Shown: piece after piece, positions 35,642 to 44,653 of the stretch | How positions within the stretch are numbered: the stretch's first letter is position 1 | Layout: each line of letters begins with the position of its first letter | Source of the DNA: CAYGZC01 sp964354225 | Lineage (GTDB): Bacteria > Bacteroidota > Ignavibacteria > UBA10030 > SZUA-254 | Direction: 5' to 3' | Length of the DNA: 64,000 nt | Assembly (NCBI GenBank): GCA_964354225.1 | Contig: CAYGZC010000329.1 | Location: 39,051-103,050 of the forward strand | Program-made: the position numbers and the translations under genes | The notes under the pieces: model-generated | Told to the model about the DNA's origin: nothing | Database searches by the model: none | Seen by the model: the letters and a program-made list of their open reading frames with translations, nothing else

Positions 35642-35977
35642 ATGCCAAAAATTTATACCTTTGATGAATGGAAAAATGATTTTTTACAGGCTTTGGAACA
35701 TATGACCAAGATACAGTGCGGTAATACTGTGATGTGGCATCAACTTTCAAACACCATGACCACGGAAACATTTATAGAGCATCTTCGAAATGGAACAATA
35801 ACGGTAAAAGATCATGAGATTATCAGCGAGTTTGCTCTTTGCACACAATTTTTTAACTTCGACAATGTTTTTCTATGTTCTAAGTGTAGGGAATATAGCG
35901 ATAGAATAGTTTTTATAGATAAGCAACCTTACTGTCTTGAATGTAATAAGAAGGTAACGGAAAATGCCCAAAGCTAA
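35642..35977 (+). CDS. Hypothetical protein with C-terminal zinc ribbon, 111 aa
   Basis: ATG follows T5 at the edge of the origin-like region. Residues ~1-75 are helical (FDEWKNDFLQALEHMTKI...). Residues ~79-104 contain CSKC and CLEC, a zinc ribbon. Being first after the putative origin, it is a candidate DNA-binding or initiator-related protein, but that is only a positional inference. Confidence 0.5.
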   Translation: MPKIYTFDEWKNDFLQALEHMTKIQCGNTVMWHQLSNTMTTETFIEHLRNGTITVKDHEIISEFALCTQFFNFDNVFLCSKCREYSDRIVFIDKQPYCLECNKKVTENAQS

Positions 35978-36188
35978 AAAGAAAACTCGAACCATATATT
36001 ACGGCCATACACTTAACGTTGGAAAGGATGGAATTGCTATAATTAATAATGATATAGAAATACGCTATATAATGCCCTATATCGAAAGAGCAAAGCTGGG
36101 TTTAGGGTTAATGTCACAGTTTGTAGAAAGGGAGCAGATAGAACCCAGTTTTGAAGATGAAGATTCCGAAGTAGAATATATTTCCTAA
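35964..36188 (+). CDS. Hypothetical protein, 74 aa
   Basis: Overlaps the previous gene by 14 bases; GGAAA upstream. Basic start (MPKAKKKTRTIYYG) and acidic end (FEDEDSEVEYIS). No family recognised. Followed by TAA-T7-ATG. Confidence 0.45.
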   Translation: MPKAKKKTRTIYYGHTLNVGKDGIAIINNDIEIRYIMPYIERAKLGLGLMSQFVEREQIEPSFEDEDSEVEYIS

Positions 36189-36195
36189 TTTTTTT

Positions 36196-36753
36196 ATGGT
36201 TTTGATATCACTCGCCGGAATTCACGGCGTAGGCAAGACCACCGCTGTCAATAATTATGTACCATCAAAATTACTTATCAAGTACGTTAATACGGATGTC
36301 ATACCTATTGATGGTGTGGGCTTTAGACAGCAGATGATTCGAGTTGATTACTACAGTCGTATACTCAGTATGTTTCCCGTAGACCTCGATATTATAATTG
36401 ATAGATCACCGGGCGATTTTATCGGGTATAATTTTGCGGTAATAACCGATACAAATGAATTAGAAGTTATAGGAGTTTATACCGATAGTTTACTTAACTT
36501 CTATGAGAAATTGAACATGAAAAAAATCAATTTACTCGTTTTCGATGATAAGGAAAAAATTTGGAATCGGGTAATAAAACGCAATAATTTCCATTGGAAA
36601 GAAAATGATCGGAAATATTTTGACAAAGTCTATGATTTCTTTTACTCAAATGAGGGAAAGAACTATCAAATGCTCACCGGAATTGAGTCCACATACGTTC
36701 ACGTGAATGATTTGGAGAAGATTTTCGATGAGATATTGCATGAAAAAACTTAA
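36196..36753 (+). CDS. P-loop nucleoside/nucleotide kinase-like protein
   Basis: Walker A is GIHGVGKTT (residues ~8-16). IIIDRSPGDF (~75) matches the 'DR(S/Y)' motif of (deoxy)nucleoside and thymidylate-type kinases, and KIWNRVIKRN could be the lid. Length 185 fits. It probably phosphorylates a (deoxy)nucleoside or a nucleoside monophosphate for viral DNA synthesis, alongside NrdD/NrdG. ATG follows T7, one of only three T-run starts right of 31 kb. Confidence 0.65.
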   Translation: MVLISLAGIHGVGKTTAVNNYVPSKLLIKYVNTDVIPIDGVGFRQQMIRVDYYSRILSMFPVDLDIIIDRSPGDFIGYNFAVITDTNELEVIGVYTDSLLNFYEKLNMKKINLLVFDDKEKIWNRVIKRNNFHWKENDRKYFDKVYDFFYSNEGKNYQMLTGIESTYVHVNDLEKIFDEILHEKT

Positions 36754-36782
36754 ATACTTTTTTAACTTAATAAGTGTAAGTC

Positions 36783-38165
36783 ATGGTGAAGCATATGCTT
36801 AACGATGAACAATTGAAAGAGGAATTACCTCACTTAGAAAGAATTGCCAAGGCACAGGATATTGATCTGGCCGAGGTAGTTAAAACATTCGCCGCTGCTA
36901 TGGCCAAGATTGAGGAAAACCCGAAGAATGCGGGTAAGCCATTAAAAATGATTATCAATCGAACCTATAGCTTAATGGATATGATTTTTAACAACAAAAA
37001 GAAAAAGGGAGAAGCATTTATTTATATTCCCTTCGGTCCTTTAGGAGAAACCAAAGACTGGAACGATGATGAATTTAAACAAATTGCCGCAGATATTCTT
37101 CGAAACAAAGGAATTTCCAAACTGATGAAAGATGGAAAGATCATGACCAAGAAGAATCCTGCCGATGGAACCGATATACCGTTATCACGCGTTACTAAAT
37201 ATGAAATGGTAAAGCGATATGTTAAAGGCAATGAAATCCTTATTGAAAAGCCAGAAACTGACGCTAAAGAAATTAATGTTATGATTGTCACAGAAGGTGA
37301 TGAGTGGAAAGAAGGAGAAGGTAGTCCCATGTTTCGTGATAGCCGTCTCTATAATAATGCTAACGTTAATTTTGATTATTCCAAGCCATTACGCCATCGG
37401 TGGGAACTGGTATTAGTTGGTTTAGCTTGGGCTAAAGAAAATGCCGAAGATGCCCGCCTATTCGAAGCACGGGTAAAAAGTGATCAAGCCGATCCTGAAA
37501 GCGATAAATTCTACTTTAAACACTATCAGATGTTTAAAGCTTATACCGATAATTTTGAAACTGATGTTAAATCAACAGCTTGGAAATTTGTTCTGGATAC
37601 ATCTTCGTTAAGTTCTAAATCCGCCAATTATGATACCTCGGATATTGATGAAAAGATTTCCAACCTATTTGCCTATTTCCATGATAAATTTGGAGCGGAA
37701 GCAGCTAAGAAAGGTGATGAGATACCAGTCTTTATTAAAGGAATGGTGGGTATACCAGCCTTTCATCAACAAGCAGTTAAACGGGATAAAGGTAATGTGA
37801 TTAAATCCGAAACTGGTTGGGATGTTATGAAATGGAATAAATATGCTATTATATCCTGTTCCATGCAATCAATTAAAGAACCAGTAGGACGGATGAAATT
37901 TCCAATGTATACTATCTTTGATTCCGAAGTTAATAGACGGATGAATGTATTCTCCACCCGTTATGTTTATAACCAACCACAGGTACCAGCACCAGTTCTT
38001 ATGATGATTAAGACGGGAAGGAAACCAGAACGATATGATCCTTTAACTCATACCAATGTGCGTGATACAGAAAATGGAGATATTAGTCTCACTGCTTATT
38101 CACTTGCAACTGTTAGTGATCAAGTTAAGATTGAAGATATTAAGATGTATGGGGCTGAATTATAA
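36783..38165 (+). CDS. Candidate ssDNA-binding protein, 460 aa
   Basis: No catalytic motif is visible. The protein has an N-terminal helical segment and then a long beta-containing region (EINVMIVTEGDEWKEGEGSPMFRDSRLYNNANVNFDYSK, later YAIISCSMQSIKEPVGRMKFPMY). It precedes the Sak4-like ATPase with a one-base overlap. Sak4-type recombinases are commonly paired with single-stranded DNA-binding proteins, which makes that role plausible. Confidence in function is low; coding is certain. GTGTAAGTC precedes the ATG. Confidence 0.45.
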   Translation: MVKHMLNDEQLKEELPHLERIAKAQDIDLAEVVKTFAAAMAKIEENPKNAGKPLKMIINRTYSLMDMIFNNKKKKGEAFIYIPFGPLGETKDWNDDEFKQIAADILRNKGISKLMKDGKIMTKKNPADGTDIPLSRVTKYEMVKRYVKGNEILIEKPETDAKEINVMIVTEGDEWKEGEGSPMFRDSRLYNNANVNFDYSKPLRHRWELVLVGLAWAKENAEDARLFEARVKSDQADPESDKFYFKHYQMFKAYTDNFETDVKSTAWKFVLDTSSLSSKSANYDTSDIDEKISNLFAYFHDKFGAEAAKKGDEIPVFIKGMVGIPAFHQQAVKRDKGNVIKSETGWDVMKWNKYAIISCSMQSIKEPVGRMKFPMYTIFDSEVNRRMNVFSTRYVYNQPQVPAPVLMMIKTGRKPERYDPLTHTNVRDTENGDISLTAYSLATVSDQVKIEDIKMYGAEL

Positions 38166-39250
38166 TGCCAGGTTTAGGTTCTACGCCACCTTCTAATCAG
38201 AAGGAAGAAACAGCCAAGAAACCATTAGTGCGTAGTAAAACCGTTACGGTAAATTTCCGTCCGTTAAAGATCGAAGCTGGAGGACGAAAATACAGTTTTT
38301 TTGGTGAATCTAAATGTGGGAAAACAATTTCCGCTCTCACCATGGGATATATGTCCAAAGAATATATTCCAGAACTCCGTAAAGAAGGATTTAAATATAT
38401 TCCCTATGCATTGGAGAACAATATCTTTCCTTCTATTGATCGGATCATCTTCGTAGATTCCGAAGGTACACTGGAAAATCAACTTGCTTGGCCTATGGAA
38501 AATCGGGTTGCAATGCCCCTCATTGGTAAATTAATTGATGAAAAACGATTCGAGTATGTTACTATCGATGCGGCTTCTAAACACGAAATTATAGAGGAAG
38601 GAAAAATAAAGGTTGATCCAGAATCGGTTGAAAAATTAGTTACCGCTGGAGATACCTATGTTGCTTCTATCGATAAAGCTATAGAACTATATAATGATAA
38701 ACATACTCTATTAATAGTAGATAGCTGTACCCGCCTTAAATGGGTTCTGGATCAACTTGCTGATGTTATTTATCGGGTGAAAGTTGCTACAGGTGAAAGT
38801 AAAGGTGAACCATCAATGATGCCTATGGAGAAATACGGACCTCGAAATGCTGAATGGATGCGTTTAACGACTCTGATGAAACATTTCAAGGGTACGGTTG
38901 TTATGACCTTTATGATGACCGATGCACAGGATTGGGTAGTGAAGATGTCCGAGGAAAGCAAAAATGAAAAGATGAAGACCAAATTTCATGGTGTCTACGG
39001 TACCCGTAAAATTGAAACCATAGATAAGGGACATGAATACACCTTTGATGAAGAAATTATGTTCGATAAGAACGAAGATGATAAGCGATTCTGTATTATT
39101 AAGAATTATCGGGGACTCCAAGAACATCCTTTTAAAGAAGTCTTTCTTTCGGACAAAACCAAATTCTCTTTCCTCCGCTGCCTTGAGGATATGTTAACAT
39201 TAGAAGTTGGAGAACTTCCACCAGAGGTTGTGAAAAATGAAAAGAAATGA
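38165..39250 (+). CDS. Sak4-like RecA-fold ATPase (AAA_24 type)
   Basis: Walker A is GESKCGKT (47-54), with IIFVDSEGT and Walker B LLIVDSCTR (~180) following; VVMTFMMTDAQDWV fits the sensor strand. The layout matches the phage AAA_24/Sak4 family of RecA-like single-strand annealing and recombination ATPases, ~360 residues. It probably acts in recombination-dependent replication or repair with the adjacent candidate SSB. Confidence 0.65.
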   Translation: MPGLGSTPPSNQKEETAKKPLVRSKTVTVNFRPLKIEAGGRKYSFFGESKCGKTISALTMGYMSKEYIPELRKEGFKYIPYALENNIFPSIDRIIFVDSEGTLENQLAWPMENRVAMPLIGKLIDEKRFEYVTIDAASKHEIIEEGKIKVDPESVEKLVTAGDTYVASIDKAIELYNDKHTLLIVDSCTRLKWVLDQLADVIYRVKVATGESKGEPSMMPMEKYGPRNAEWMRLTTLMKHFKGTVVMTFMMTDAQDWVVKMSEESKNEKMKTKFHGVYGTRKIETIDKGHEYTFDEEIMFDKNEDDKRFCIIKNYRGLQEHPFKEVFLSDKTKFSFLRCLEDMLTLEVGELPPEVVKNEKK

Positions 39251-39488
39251 GTATCTGGAGATTCTCACCAAGGAATCCCCTTTTTTTATACTCGATATCT
39301 GTACGCGGTATAATGTACCGTATACAAATCTGAGTAATTTTATTCGCGATCATAAGGAGTTGTTTGAAAAGACAACTGCTCATGAGGGCAAAAATGGTAG
39401 ACCCCATCATATATATAAGGTGAAACAAAATGAAATTTACAGTACAGAAGGATCTATTCCTCTCGAAAACAAAGAAGTTCCTAAGTAA
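39237..39488 (+). CDS. Small HTH-like protein, 83 aa
   Basis: FILDICTRYNVPYTNLSNFIRDHKELFEK resembles a helix-turn-helix (ARYNVPYTNLSNFI as turn plus recognition helix). The stretch GKNGRPHHIYK could be a wing. It overlaps the ATPase end by 14 bases and the clamp gene start by 59 bases. Regulatory role possible. Confidence 0.45.
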   Translation: MKRNEYLEILTKESPFFILDICTRYNVPYTNLSNFIRDHKELFEKTTAHEGKNGRPHHIYKVKQNEIYSTEGSIPLENKEVPK

Positions 39489-40266
39489 AGGAAAGATTAA
39501 TCCGCTTGGGAAAGATTCCTATCAGATGCAAATCTGTAGGATTATTACAATGGATGACGAAATTATGTTTGCAGGAAAGAACGTAGGTTCTGTTCTCTTT
39601 TGTCAAACTGTAATGAAAGCAGAAATATTGGATGAAGGAGATATGATCATTCCAGATATTGTTGAGATATATGATACCGTTCAGGATCTAACCGGTGACA
39701 AGGTAACCTTTAATATTGATTCGGAAATCTTTATTTCCGATGGTAAATCGGAATACACTTTCGGTAAAGGAAAGGTTACTGCAAACGTAAATCCGTTAAA
39801 TGATTGGATCGATTGTCATGTCTATAAAGATGGAACCATTGTCTGGACCGACAGCGGAAAATCGGAGAATACCTACAAGTATACCAAATGGTTTAGTATT
39901 GCGGACCCTTCGGAAATTACAGATATATCTAAGATCATTCAGAAACGTATTTCTTCCAATCAGATTAAAATGTCCACAAAGGATAATATATTAACCATAT
40001 CCGCTGGTAATAAACAATCCAACAGGAACTTTAAAACATTAATCGATGTGAAGAGTTTTGCAAATATCGAAAAGGATGTAGCCAACATATTTCCCGTGCT
40101 ATCCAATATTACCACCGAGACCGAATTTATGTTTTATGATTTACTTAGTGGAAAATCCCGACTTTGGATTAAAGAAGGCGACACTCAGTGGATGATCAAG
40201 TTCGGAGAACGCACCGAAAAAGAAGAGGTTGTTGCGGATGAGTCCGTTAGTGACCTCACCGCTTAA
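39430..40266 (+). CDS. Sliding clamp-like protein (PCNA/DnaN fold)
   Basis: The 278-residue, beta-rich protein opens MKFTVQKDLFLSKTKKFLS, as clamp subunits do. It has repeated strand patterns (IIPDIVEIYDTVQDLTGDKVTFNI..., SNQIKMSTKDNILTISAGN, SRLWIKEGDTQWMIKF) and length close to PCNA. Together with the RFC-like loader and PolB it completes a processive polymerase set. No single motif proves it; the assignment rests on size, context and pattern. An SD (AAGGTG) precedes the ATG. Confidence 0.55.
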   Translation: MKFTVQKDLFLSKTKKFLSKGKINPLGKDSYQMQICRIITMDDEIMFAGKNVGSVLFCQTVMKAEILDEGDMIIPDIVEIYDTVQDLTGDKVTFNIDSEIFISDGKSEYTFGKGKVTANVNPLNDWIDCHVYKDGTIVWTDSGKSENTYKYTKWFSIADPSEITDISKIIQKRISSNQIKMSTKDNILTISAGNKQSNRNFKTLIDVKSFANIEKDVANIFPVLSNITTETEFMFYDLLSGKSRLWIKEGDTQWMIKFGERTEKEEVVADESVSDLTA

Positions 40267-41056
40267 ATATTTCGGTGGAAAATATCGGGCAGCCAGTACT
40301 TTAATACAATTTTTTCCACAGGTAGACAGTAAAACTGTTTATATAGAACCGTTCTGCGGTTCCTGTGTGGTTTTTTTTAATTATAATCCCGATATGGCTC
40401 TACTGAACGATATCAACGGAGATATAGCAAACTTCTGGTATGTACTTAGCGGTGTTGAACTGGAACTCTACCAGCGATTCCTACAGATATTTTCTGCAAC
40501 AATCTATTCGGTAGAATATTGCGAATTACTTATAAAGAAATTTGAGGAGACAAAGGATAGAGCTATACAGGCTATCATAACTTACCTACAGAATCGGATG
40601 TCCTTTTCTGGTATTAAAGATACGGGAATCCTCTCAACACCGGCACGGAACTCCATGCATCTTCCTGAAGACATCGAATATTATCACCGTTTCTTCGCGG
40701 GAAGTAAAGATGTACGGATATGGAATGTCGATTTTCGGGAAGTCTTCCGTCGCGTGGATAAATTGAGTGACAAACATTTAAAGAGATTTTACTATTGTGA
40801 TCCACCATATGTTAAACAGGGAAAAGGATATGAAAATTCGTTTACTGAACAGGACCACCGTGACCTTGCGGATCTGCTTCGAAAGACTACAGTTCCTTGG
40901 GTTTTATCTTATGACGAAAATCCGTTGGTTCGTGATTTATATAGTGGTTATCGGATCGAACAGGTTGAGTGGTTTTATTCGGCGGCTGGTCACAATGAAG
41001 TTCAAAAACATGAATTAATTATTACCAGTGAAAATGATGATATGAGGGAGATGTAA
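40238..41056 (+). CDS. D12-class adenine-N6 DNA methyltransferase (Dam-like) 1
   Basis: LKYFGGKYR (motif X, residues ~9-17), IEPFCGSCVVFFN (motif I, SAM binding), NDINGDIANFW, and YCDPPYVKQG (motif IV DPPY, ~188) follow the D12 (alpha) order of Dam methylases. The product would methylate adenine in a short palindrome, possibly GATC. ATG at 40238 with GAGG upstream is chosen over TTGs at 40229/40232. Ends DDMREM, the same C terminus as the PolB. Confidence 0.88.
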   Translation: MSPLVTSPLKYFGGKYRAASTLIQFFPQVDSKTVYIEPFCGSCVVFFNYNPDMALLNDINGDIANFWYVLSGVELELYQRFLQIFSATIYSVEYCELLIKKFEETKDRAIQAIITYLQNRMSFSGIKDTGILSTPARNSMHLPEDIEYYHRFFAGSKDVRIWNVDFREVFRRVDKLSDKHLKRFYYCDPPYVKQGKGYENSFTEQDHRDLADLLRKTTVPWVLSYDENPLVRDLYSGYRIEQVEWFYSAAGHNEVQKHELIITSENDDMREM

Positions 41057-41854
41057 ATGCACAGTCCATTACGTTATCCAGGTGGTAAGAGTAGATTAGC
41101 ACCATTAATTGGTGAACTAATTATGAACGAAAGTATAAAGGAATTTCGGGAACCGATGGTTGGTGGAGGTAGTGTTTTTTTGTATATACATACACTGCTT
41201 CCAGATGTAAAATATATAATAGGAGATAAAGATCCAGATGTGGCCAACTTTTGGTTAACATTACGTGATAAATATACCGAACTTATACAATTTTTATTAA
41301 CAAATAAAGATAAATTATCTAATGTAAAATCTATAAAAGATTATAAATGGAAGGACGATGAATTATCTTTAGCTGCAAAATTCTACGTATATAACCGTAG
41401 CAGTTTCTCTGGACTTACCTATATGGGTGGATTATCGGAAGACGCCGTGAAGGAACGGTTTACAAAAAAATCTATAAATGCTCTTCATGAAGTTTCCCGT
41501 GCTATTTCTAATGTTGAAATAGAATGTGCCGATTATTGTCGTTCATTACTTAGGGACGGTAAAGATGTAATATTATATCTCGACCCACCCTATTATAATA
41601 ATTCGGAATCAAAACTCTATAAAACCCACAAAGATTTTGATCATAATACCTTGGCTATCGAACTTCGGATCTGTAAACATAAATGGATGCTCAGTTACGA
41701 TAATGCAGAAAAGATAACCAATCTTTATAAACAATATAATATCATGCCCGTCAAAGTCCAGTACGGTATGGATAATGTCGGTGGTAAGAAAAGTAAACTT
41801 GGGCAGGAAATACTTATTATGAATTTTGAACCGGGTGATGATAATGGTCAATAA
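41057..41854 (+). CDS. D12-class adenine-N6 DNA methyltransferase (Dam-like) 2
   Basis: LRYPGGKSR (residues 5-13), PMVGGGSVF (motif I variant, with Val-Gly-Gly-Gly in place of FxGxG), DKDPDVANFW and LYLDPPYYNN (~175) give the D12 order. It is adjacent to, and diverged from, the first Dam-like gene, so the two probably have different specificities. The SD ATGAGGGAG is inside the end of the upstream gene. Confidence 0.85.
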   Translation: MHSPLRYPGGKSRLAPLIGELIMNESIKEFREPMVGGGSVFLYIHTLLPDVKYIIGDKDPDVANFWLTLRDKYTELIQFLLTNKDKLSNVKSIKDYKWKDDELSLAAKFYVYNRSSFSGLTYMGGLSEDAVKERFTKKSINALHEVSRAISNVEIECADYCRSLLRDGKDVILYLDPPYYNNSESKLYKTHKDFDHNTLAIELRICKHKWMLSYDNAEKITNLYKQYNIMPVKVQYGMDNVGGKKSKLGQEILIMNFEPGDDNGQ

Positions 41855-44651
41855 GATAGTTGCGGTTTGCAATTATGATTATTATGAGAATGAAGATGGA
41901 CCGGTTCTCCGTATAATAGCTCGGGATAAGGATCAAAAACGGATTATTCTAAATATACAGGATAAGAAACTAACACCACATTTCTATATCAGAACGGAAG
42001 ACATGCCCCTTTTCCTTCAAACAATGGAAGAAAGGGCATTAATAAGTCTTATTCTTCGTACGGAAAAGGGATTACCAACGGCTATGAATGAACCTACCGA
42101 ATGTATTTTTACCAAATATCCGCGTTATGTGCGTAACATTCGTGATGCTATAGAGGGTATGTTATCTTTTAATGGAGATATAAAATGGGAGAAACTCTGT
42201 TTCCAGATTATGAAATGGAAGCAGTTCCTTTGTATAAAGGATTATGACCCGTGGAGTTTTGTTCCAATAGAGAATATCTCCAATACCGATGAGATTTTTG
42301 AAGTAAACTATAATATCTGTTACTTTGACATAGAAACGGATAACAGTCAAACTAAGAAAGTCCGTAAGAACAGTTATCTCTTTGCGGATAAGATTCCGAT
42401 CATCAGTTATGTTATTTATAACAAACACCAGAAAACCTATACTTATTATGGTTGGAAACTTCGTTGGGAAGAGAAAGTTACGGAATCGGAACATAAAACG
42501 GCTCTTGGAGATAAGGCCTTAAACATGAATATGTTTTCCGAATATGATACCAGCTACAAATTGATTATTAAGCATTTTAATGATGAAAGGAAGATGCACC
42601 AAGCTTTTATCTCCGATTTTTCGAAGGCTCAGTTCGATGGTATTATGACCTTTAATGGACGTGGAGGCCAACGGATTGTAGGTGGAGAACGTAAATGGTA
42701 TAATGGATATGATATGCCTTTATTTTATGCTCGCTGTATACATTTAAAGCTTGATAAAGAACTTCAAATGCTAAGTCCTGTACCGGCAATCTATAAAAGA
42801 GATTATTGTGTTTCGGAATCTATTAAAGTTTATTCAAGCAAGAATATTATAGGCGAAGAGGAGAAACATGAAATCTTTATTAAATGCGTGCCTCAATTCG
42901 ATCTGTTTTATGATGATTCCGTTCTCTTCTATTCGAAGAATGAATATGAAATGAAACAGCACGGACTCAATAATTATATGACCCATTTTCTCGGAATCGG
43001 AAAGTTGCAACATCCGGGACTGATGGTCTGGGAACTGTTTGAAGAAAATGAAGAGAAAGAAATGCTGTACAATATTATTGATGTTGAAGGTATGGTGGCT
43101 TTAGATATCTATTTTCGCTATACTAACGATGTAGCAGGTCGCTCGCTTCTGTATGGTGGAAAGATGGAGGACGGAGTTTATGCAACCAAACTGCACGACC
43201 ATATAAATCTCTGGTTTGCTCAAGGTATCTATGTTATGGAAAGCCGAGATAATGAACGGGAAGATGTCTGGGGCGGTATGATGGATCGGAAAGAAGGTGG
43301 TTTTAATATGGATGTTGATCCGCAGATTATCGGTTATCGAGAAAAAACCTGTGGGATAACCTTGGATTTTTCCAAACTCTATCCTACCTGTGGAATGACA
43401 GCTAATGCCGATCTCCGTACAAAGATTAATGTCAAGAATCTGGTCATGAAGAAAGATGGACTCTATATTGTTGATACCTCCGATAAATTTTATAAGTGGG
43501 GAGATTGCACCCACACACCGGCAGGATTTTTCCGAAAGGATATCAAATCTTTAAATACAATTATCTATAAAGAATTAATATTACAGCGTAAAAAGCTTCA
43601 GAAGCTTACAGCAGAATGGTCTATAAGAAAGTCAAAAACAGTCGGTACAGAAAATTTTAAGGAAGCGGAATCCATGTATAATGTTTATTATGGACAACAA
43701 TTTTCGTATAAAGGTTTGATAAACGGGAAGTTCGGTTCCAGTGGTCGGGAGAATACGCGGGACTATGATAAGGTTATTTATAATACATTACCCGGTATGG
43801 GACAGGTATTAATAAAGATGGTCATAAAATACCTTGCCGATAAAGGATATAAGATAAAACTTTCCAGTACAGATTCCGTCTTCTTCATCGCTAAATCAAT
43901 AGATCCAATGGAGGCTTGGAATGAAGCCCAGATTTTGATAAAGGATTTGAACGATAATATTATTCCGCCGTTTGTTAAGGAAGAATTTAACGCGGAAGAG
44001 AATTTCGTGAAGATCGATTGTGAGAATATTTGGGATGTGGCTATCTTCTTTAACAAACGGTATTATATGTTAAACGTAAAAGTGAAGGAAGAAAATGGAG
44101 AAGTAATCGTCCTTGAAAAACCTGAACCGATATATAAAGGATTAGAATATGTACGGCGTGACGCAGCAATGATTACATATCAGATACAGGGAGAACTTAT
44201 GCGCAAGATCTTTGAACGAAGACCGGAGAAAGAGATTATCGATTATCTGAAGAAGGTTGACTTTGAATTCGAAACCTACAAATGGAGTTTAATTTGTAGT
44301 CATGCTGGTATCTCGGATGATATCGATAAACATGAAAGTCAGAAGTACACGGCTTGTCGGAATGGTAATCGAGTCTTAGGACGGGATTATAATGCCGGTG
44401 CTTCTCCTTTGCTCGGTGTATTTATAAAACATCCGATCTGGGTGGAAAACGAATATCTTCAACCTGGTGTATTACCGATGGCGTTTGAAGAAGAGGATGA
44501 ATTTCCGTTAAAGAAAATGGGATTTGATCTGGATTATAATCACCTGAAGGAAGTAAATTTGAAGGGTAAGGTGCAACCTTTGCTTAATATTCTTTTTGAA
44601 CGAAAGTATGATGATGTAGTATATGAAGAAGACGATATGAGGGAGATGTGA
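41844..44651 (+). CDS. Family B DNA polymerase with 3'-5' exonuclease
   Basis: About 935 residues. Exo I is CYFDIETDN (DIE at 162-164), Exo II region NGYDMPLF (~286) and Exo III YNIIDVEG (~408). Polymerase motif A is DFSKLYPT (~508), motif B KGLINGKFG (~622). Motif C is SSTDSVFF (~675), where the usual first Asp of DTD is Ser. All proofreading and polymerising residues are otherwise in place, so this is the replicative polymerase. No intein is seen. The start is ATG at 41844 or 41838, overlapping the methylase. Ends DDMREM. Confidence 0.95.
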   Translation: MVNKIVAVCNYDYYENEDGPVLRIIARDKDQKRIILNIQDKKLTPHFYIRTEDMPLFLQTMEERALISLILRTEKGLPTAMNEPTECIFTKYPRYVRNIRDAIEGMLSFNGDIKWEKLCFQIMKWKQFLCIKDYDPWSFVPIENISNTDEIFEVNYNICYFDIETDNSQTKKVRKNSYLFADKIPIISYVIYNKHQKTYTYYGWKLRWEEKVTESEHKTALGDKALNMNMFSEYDTSYKLIIKHFNDERKMHQAFISDFSKAQFDGIMTFNGRGGQRIVGGERKWYNGYDMPLFYARCIHLKLDKELQMLSPVPAIYKRDYCVSESIKVYSSKNIIGEEEKHEIFIKCVPQFDLFYDDSVLFYSKNEYEMKQHGLNNYMTHFLGIGKLQHPGLMVWELFEENEEKEMLYNIIDVEGMVALDIYFRYTNDVAGRSLLYGGKMEDGVYATKLHDHINLWFAQGIYVMESRDNEREDVWGGMMDRKEGGFNMDVDPQIIGYREKTCGITLDFSKLYPTCGMTANADLRTKINVKNLVMKKDGLYIVDTSDKFYKWGDCTHTPAGFFRKDIKSLNTIIYKELILQRKKLQKLTAEWSIRKSKTVGTENFKEAESMYNVYYGQQFSYKGLINGKFGSSGRENTRDYDKVIYNTLPGMGQVLIKMVIKYLADKGYKIKLSSTDSVFFIAKSIDPMEAWNEAQILIKDLNDNIIPPFVKEEFNAEENFVKIDCENIWDVAIFFNKRYYMLNVKVKEENGEVIVLEKPEPIYKGLEYVRRDAAMITYQIQGELMRKIFERRPEKEIIDYLKKVDFEFETYKWSLICSHAGISDDIDKHESQKYTACRNGNRVLGRDYNAGASPLLGVFIKHPIWVENEYLQPGVLPMAFEEEDEFPLKKMGFDLDYNHLKEVNLKGKVQPLLNILFERKYDDVVYEEDDMREM

Positions 44652-44653
44652 AA

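Noticed and set aside
36783..38165. Major capsid or terminase gene among the long unassigned proteins
   Set aside because: The 460-aa protein lacks terminase Walker/nuclease motifs and lies in the replication operon; its pairing with a Sak4-like ATPase fits an ssDNA-binding role better. No capsid, portal or terminase was identified in the window.
41844..44651. Intein in PolB
   Set aside because: The polymerase motifs A, B and C are spaced normally and no HINT blocks occur inside the gene; the only HINT domain found is separate at 56253.
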